Notes under the pieces: generated by a model | The model's input: only the letters and a program-made list of their open reading frames with translations | What the model was told of the DNA's origin: nothing | Databases searched by the model: none | NCBI RefSeq assembly: GCF_025152575.1 | Contig: NZ_CP102293.1 | Location: 248,001 to 312,000 of the forward strand | DNA: 64,000 bases | DNA from: Subdoligranulum variabile | GTDB taxonomy: Bacteria; Bacillota; Clostridia; Oscillospirales; Ruminococcaceae | Direction of reading: 5' to 3' | Shown: one piece after another, positions 61,080 through 64,000 of the stretch | How the letters are laid out: every line of letters begins with the position of its first letter | Position numbering within the stretch: the stretch's first letter is position 1 | Position numbers and translations under genes: made by a program

Positions 61080-61883
61080 TCAGGCAAGATTCAGGCGGCG
61101 GGTCATCAGCCATTGGGTGATTGCCCACTTGATGGCATCCACCGCTACAACCAAAATCAGGATGATGCCAAACAGGTAGACCGTTGCCCAGAAGGAATCC
61201 ACCGTGTAAAAGAACGATGCCCAGCCGGCAACATTCATCTGAATGGCACCTATCGCCACAAAGATCAGTAAAATCGAACCCAGGATCTGTTCCGCAAAGC
61301 CCAGCACGAAATAGGCAATGATGCTGGCCAGCAAACGCTGCTGACCAAACTGCCCACCGATGCCGCAGGCCAGATAAAATTCCAGGTAAACGCCGGCCAG
61401 CAGGGCGAGCAGCAGCAGTGTCACCATACAGAAGGCTGCCGCGCCCGCCGGACTGAGAAGTGTCACCCCGTCCCCCAGATTCAGGGAAAAGTTTCCCAGA
61501 CTGCCGCCCAGAATGCAGCCGCACCCCATCAGGTACACCACACTGATCACCGACCAGGCGCACGCACAGATCAGTTTGGCCGCAATATGTTTCCAGGCAG
61601 CTACCGGAAGCGACAGCATCAGATACCCCTGTTCCCCCAGCAGTTTGTAAAACCGCTGCACATTGACAAAGACGCAGACGCCCAACATAAAGATCAGAAC
61701 CAGCAAAGCAATCATATTCAGCGCCGCCTGAAAGAAGTCTACCAGAGCGGGCAGACCATTCTGGCGGTTCAGAATCGCGTTGACGACTCCCGTAATCACC
61801 GTAAAGGCCAGCACGCCGCCCCCTACCGGCAGAAGTACCCGTGCGGTGGTTTTCCACTCGTATTTCAGCAACTTGGTCAGCAT
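61080..61883 (-). CDS. ABC-2 type transporter permease
   Basis: The 267-residue membrane protein starts MLTKLLKYEWKTTARVLLPV, typical of ABC-2 exporter permeases, and has six membrane segments (about 19-39, 58-78, 103-125, 143-168, 183-210 and 234-254). It overlaps the ATPase gene by seven bases. Substrate unknown; similar GntR/ABC pairs in Firmicutes respond to cell-envelope drugs. Confidence 0.87.
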   Translation of the reverse strand: MLTKLLKYEWKTTARVLLPVGGGVLAFTVITGVVNAILNRQNGLPALVDFFQAALNMIALLVLIFMLGVCVFVNVQRFYKLLGEQGYLMLSLPVAAWKHIAAKLICACAWSVISVVYLMGCGCILGGSLGNFSLNLGDGVTLLSPAGAAAFCMVTLLLLALLAGVYLEFYLACGIGGQFGQQRLLASIIAYFVLGFAEQILGSILLIFVAIGAIQMNVAGWASFFYTVDSFWATVYLFGIILILVVAVDAIKWAITQWLMTRRLNLA

Positions 61884-62581
61884 TTGTATACCTCCCGGAA
61901 ATATTCATCCACACTGCGGCCTGTTTCCTCCCGCAGAGCATCCACGCCCACCTGCTGCAGCACAGTGCCCTCCTTCAGGAAAATTACTTCGTCCAGGGCT
62001 TTTTCGATGTCTCCGATCAGGTGGGTGGAAAGGACCAGTGCGGCATCCTCACTGTAATTGCGCAGAATCGTATGCAGGATATACTCCCGTGCCGCCGGGT
62101 CTACCCCGCCCAGAGGTTCGTCCAGAAGATACAGTTTGGCCGCTCGGCTCATGGTCAGGCAAAGCTGCATTTTCTCCTGTGTACCTTTGCTCATGGCGCC
62201 GATCCGGTCCTGTGCCTCGATGTGCAGATCCGCCAGCATGGCATGGGCTTTCACAGCATCAAAATCAGCATAGAAATCGGCGTACAGGCTTACGGCATCC
62301 GCCGCCCGCATCTCGGTGGCCAGGGCCATTCGGTCCGGCAGGTAGCTGGTCACACGCTTGGTGCAGATGCCGGGCTCGTTGCCATCAATGAGCACCATGC
62401 CGCCGTTGGCCGTAAGCAACCCCGCCGAGATCTTGAGCAACGTCGTCTTACCGCTGCCATTGGGCCCCAGCAGTCCCACCAGCTTGCCGGGCTGCACAGA
62501 AAAGGTGACCCCGTTCAGTGCCATCTTGCGGCCGTACCGCTTGCACAGGCCGCGCGCCTCGTAGATTCCAGTTTCATTCAT
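61877..62581 (-). CDS. ABC transporter ATP-binding protein
   Basis: The ATG at 62581 with GGGAGG upstream gives 234 residues. Walker A is GPNGSGKTT (about residues 39-47), the signature MSKGTQEKMQLCLTMSRA (about 132-149; SKGTQ in place of LSGGQ) and Walker B LYLLDEPLGGVDP (about 152-164). Pairs with the ABC-2 permease gene; the divergent signature is common in YtrB-like exporters. Confidence 0.92.
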   Translation of the reverse strand: MNETGIYEARGLCKRYGRKMALNGVTFSVQPGKLVGLLGPNGSGKTTLLKISAGLLTANGGMVLIDGNEPGICTKRVTSYLPDRMALATEMRAADAVSLYADFYADFDAVKAHAMLADLHIEAQDRIGAMSKGTQEKMQLCLTMSRAAKLYLLDEPLGGVDPAAREYILHTILRNYSEDAALVLSTHLIGDIEKALDEVIFLKEGTVLQQVGVDALREETGRSVDEYFREVYKC

Positions 62582-62951
62582 CGCTTGTTCCTCCCTCTGC
62601 GGTTTGCCGCAGCAGTTCCTCGGTTTGCGCCCGATCCAGCCCCAGGGCCTGCATCTGGTGCAGAAATTCCGCCGCCAGTGACGCTGCCCGTTTACGGCGC
62701 AAACTCTGCAGGATTTCTGCATCGGCCGTGACGGTACGGCCTGCTGTGCGCTGTGCCTGCAAAAGGCCCCGGCCTTCCAGTTCCTGCAGTGCCCGCTGCA
62801 TGGTGTTGGGGTTTACTCCGGCTTCGGCTGCCAGTTCCCGCACCGGCGGGATCTTGCTGCCGGGTGGGAAAATTCCATTGACCAGCGCCAGTTCCATCTG
62901 CTCCACCAGCTGAAGATACACCGGGCGGCCTCCCGTAATATTCCAATCCAT
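62574..62951 (-). CDS. GntR-family regulator, YtrA subfamily
   Basis: The 125-residue protein has the winged helix VYLQLVEQMELALVNGIFPP (about residues 11-30) and VRELAAEAGVNPNTMQRALQ (about 37-56). The short C-terminal helical part is typical of YtrA regulators of ABC exporters. Its start lies next to a perfect 36-bp palindrome covering the operon promoter, so autorepression is likely. Overlaps the ATPase gene by eight bases. Confidence 0.92.
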   Translation of the reverse strand: MDWNITGGRPVYLQLVEQMELALVNGIFPPGSKIPPVRELAAEAGVNPNTMQRALQELEGRGLLQAQRTAGRTVTADAEILQSLRRKRAASLAAEFLHQMQALGLDRAQTEELLRQTAEGGTSDE

Positions 62952-62966
62952 AGGCCAATCCCTTTC

Positions 62967-63023
62967 TGTATTATTGTATTAAGAGCTTAATACAATAATA
63001 CAATGCATTTTTGGAATTGTCAA
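62967..63023 (-). promoter_or_regulatory. GntR operon promoter with perfect 36-bp palindromic operator
   Basis: TTGACA (63018-63023), 17-bp spacer, TATTAT (62995-63000). The -10 lies within a perfect palindrome with 17-bp arms (62967-62983 and 62986-63002) and a two-base centre. YtrA-type GntR proteins bind long palindromes at their own promoters. Confidence 0.88.
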
Positions 63024-63030
63024 GAGGGCA

Positions 63031-63064
63031 AAAAGAAAATCCGCACGAGAAATCTCGTGCGGAT
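63031..63064 (-). terminator. Terminator of the alpha/beta hydrolase gene
   Basis: Perfect 12-bp stem (63039-63050 with 63053-63064), then TTTTCTTTTTG on the leftward strand. Confidence 0.88.
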
Positions 63065-63075
63065 GATAGCTGTTT

Positions 63076-64000
63076 TCAGGCGGGAAGCCGATCCTCGATC
63101 CAATGCAGAACATATTCGAACACTTCCGTCCGGTTCAGTTCATTGTGCAGCTCGTGTCGGGCACCCTCATAGATCTCGCAGGTCAGGTCCTGGATGCCGG
63201 CATCTCCCAGCATGGCCCAGACTTTGCGCACACCTTCTCCGTAATCTCCCACCGGGTCTTCGGCACCGGAGATCAACAGAATCGGCAATGTTTTGTTCAC
63301 GGCCCGGGCCCAGCGGGGCCGGTTCACGTGGTTGATGGCTCCCAGCATCTCCCGGTAGCTGCCCACCGTAAAGGGAAAGGTACACAGTGGATCGGCGTCA
63401 TAAGCCCGGACCACGGCCTCGTCCCGCGTCAGCCAGGCATTGGCAGATTGGGCATCCGGGATGCGCTTGCAATAAGCTCCCGTATTGGCTCGAACCATGA
63501 ACGGCGACACCGTGCGCGGCCCCCGGATGGCTGCCAGCACAGCGGCCACAGCCTGTCCCACCTGGTTGAGGAGTCGCGGCCCCGCTGTGCCGGAGACGAT
63601 CAGACCGGCGATGGTTTCCGGCCAGCGCTCGGCGTACCAGCGGGCATAAAAGCTGCCCATGCTGTGTCCATAAAGAAATACCGGCAGTCCAGGGAACTCT
63701 TCGTGCAGAAGTTCGTTCATCCTGTGCAGGTCCTGCAAAAGATAATATCGTCCGCCGGGTTCACCGTAATGGCCATATTCCTCCGGAGAAGCACTGCCGC
63801 CGTGCCCCAGATGATCGTTGCCGGCAAGGGCAATGCCCTGGGACGCAAAGAACCGTGCCATGGGTTCGTAACGCCGCACATATTCGCACATGCCGTGGCT
63901 GAGCTGCAGTATGGCGTGCACGGGTACATCCGGGACGGTATACACATAAGCCGAGATCGTATGGGCGGTATCTGAGGAAGGAAAGCGAATCGTTTCACAG
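63076..64000 (-). CDS. Lysophospholipase/monoglyceride-lipase-like alpha/beta hydrolase, 5' end outside window
   Basis: Serine hydrolase probably acting on lysophospholipids or monoacylglycerols. The frame runs to the window edge. Translation upstream of the first possible start (GTG at 63945) reads ETIRFPSSDTAHTISAYVY, which resembles the true N-terminus of this family, so the gene starts beyond base 64000. The oxyanion block is LQLSHGMCEYVRRYEPMARF. The nucleophile Ser lies in YGHSMGSFYARWY, the Asp in ISGAEDPVGDYG and the His in GARHELHNE. The lid region from about 160 to 210 is variable. Confidence 0.88.
   Translation of the reverse strand, partial: CETIRFPSSDTAHTISAYVYTVPDVPVHAILQLSHGMCEYVRRYEPMARFFASQGIALAGNDHLGHGGSASPEEYGHYGEPGGRYYLLQDLHRMNELLHEEFPGLPVFLYGHSMGSFYARWYAERWPETIAGLIVSGTAGPRLLNQVGQAVAAVLAAIRGPRTVSPFMVRANTGAYCKRIPDAQSANAWLTRDEAVVRAYDADPLCTFPFTVGSYREMLGAINHVNRPRWARAVNKTLPILLISGAEDPVGDYGEGVRKVWAMLGDAGIQDLTCEIYEGARHELHNELNRTEVFEYVLHWIEDRLPA

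Overview
The window looks like the chromosome of a GC-rich gut Firmicute of the Oscillospiraceae (Faecalibacterium, Gemmiger or Subdoligranulum type). This is inferred from gene content, not from a database search. The supporting features are a one-chain clostridial PurL, a stand-alone AICAR transformylase next to a PurO-type IMP cyclohydrolase, FabK as the only enoyl-ACP reductase seen, a mraZ-headed division cluster, a leucine T-box and an acyl-ACP thioesterase. Most genes are GC-rich; the replication module at 51-54.5 kb is clearly AT-richer.

Layout. 1-9.8 kb (+): purine operon purM(partial)-purN-purO-AICAR transformylase-purD-purL-purB, closed by a two-way terminator. 9.9-20.6 kb (-): mraZ-rsmH-ftsL-spoVD/ftsI-murF-mraY-ftsW-murG-divIB, with phased GTGG boxes upstream of mraZ. 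20.9-22.0 kb (-): rsmD and a coiled-coil protein. 22.1-30.3 kb (-): fatty-acid operon acpP-accD-accA-fabH-fabK-fabD-fabG-fabF-fabZ, followed by a MarR regulator. A strong promoter before acpP is flanked by two near-identical 25-bp sites. 30.6-32.1 kb (-): tRNA-Gly(TCC) and pepT. 32.3-42.6 kb (+): surface-glycan cluster with capE-capF-capG for UDP-N-acetyl-L-fucosamine, two glycosyltransferases, a DUF2304 protein and four acyl-transfer proteins. 42.7-43.8 kb (+): PadR regulator and a membrane protein. 44.0-48.9 kb (-): leuA-leuC-leuD-leuB under a T-box. 49.0-50.9 kb (-): DUF1700/PadR/DUF4097 operon. 55.1-64 kb (-): acyl-ACP thioesterase, potABCD polyamine transporter, a GntR-controlled ABC exporter operon and a lysophospholipase-like hydrolase cut by the window edge.

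The most unusual part is 50.98-54.5 kb. A Rep_3-type plasmid initiator of 622 codons lies behind about 16 scattered 18-bp repeats of the form TTGTTAT-N5-GCACAT. These repeats sit in a long pyrimidine-rich stretch and are followed by an AT-rich segment and a promoter. No integrase, partition, mobilisation or transposase gene is visible, so this looks like an iteron replicon embedded in, or domesticated by, the chromosome. On its left is a probable small RNA of about 130 nt with its own promoter and terminator. It carries a CU-rich segment complementary to Shine-Dalgarno sequences.

Several operons carry their likely control elements in sight: T-box (leu), paired operator (fab), MraZ-type boxes (dcw), a perfect 36-bp palindrome over the -10 of the GntR operon, and inverted repeats at both PadR-linked promoters.
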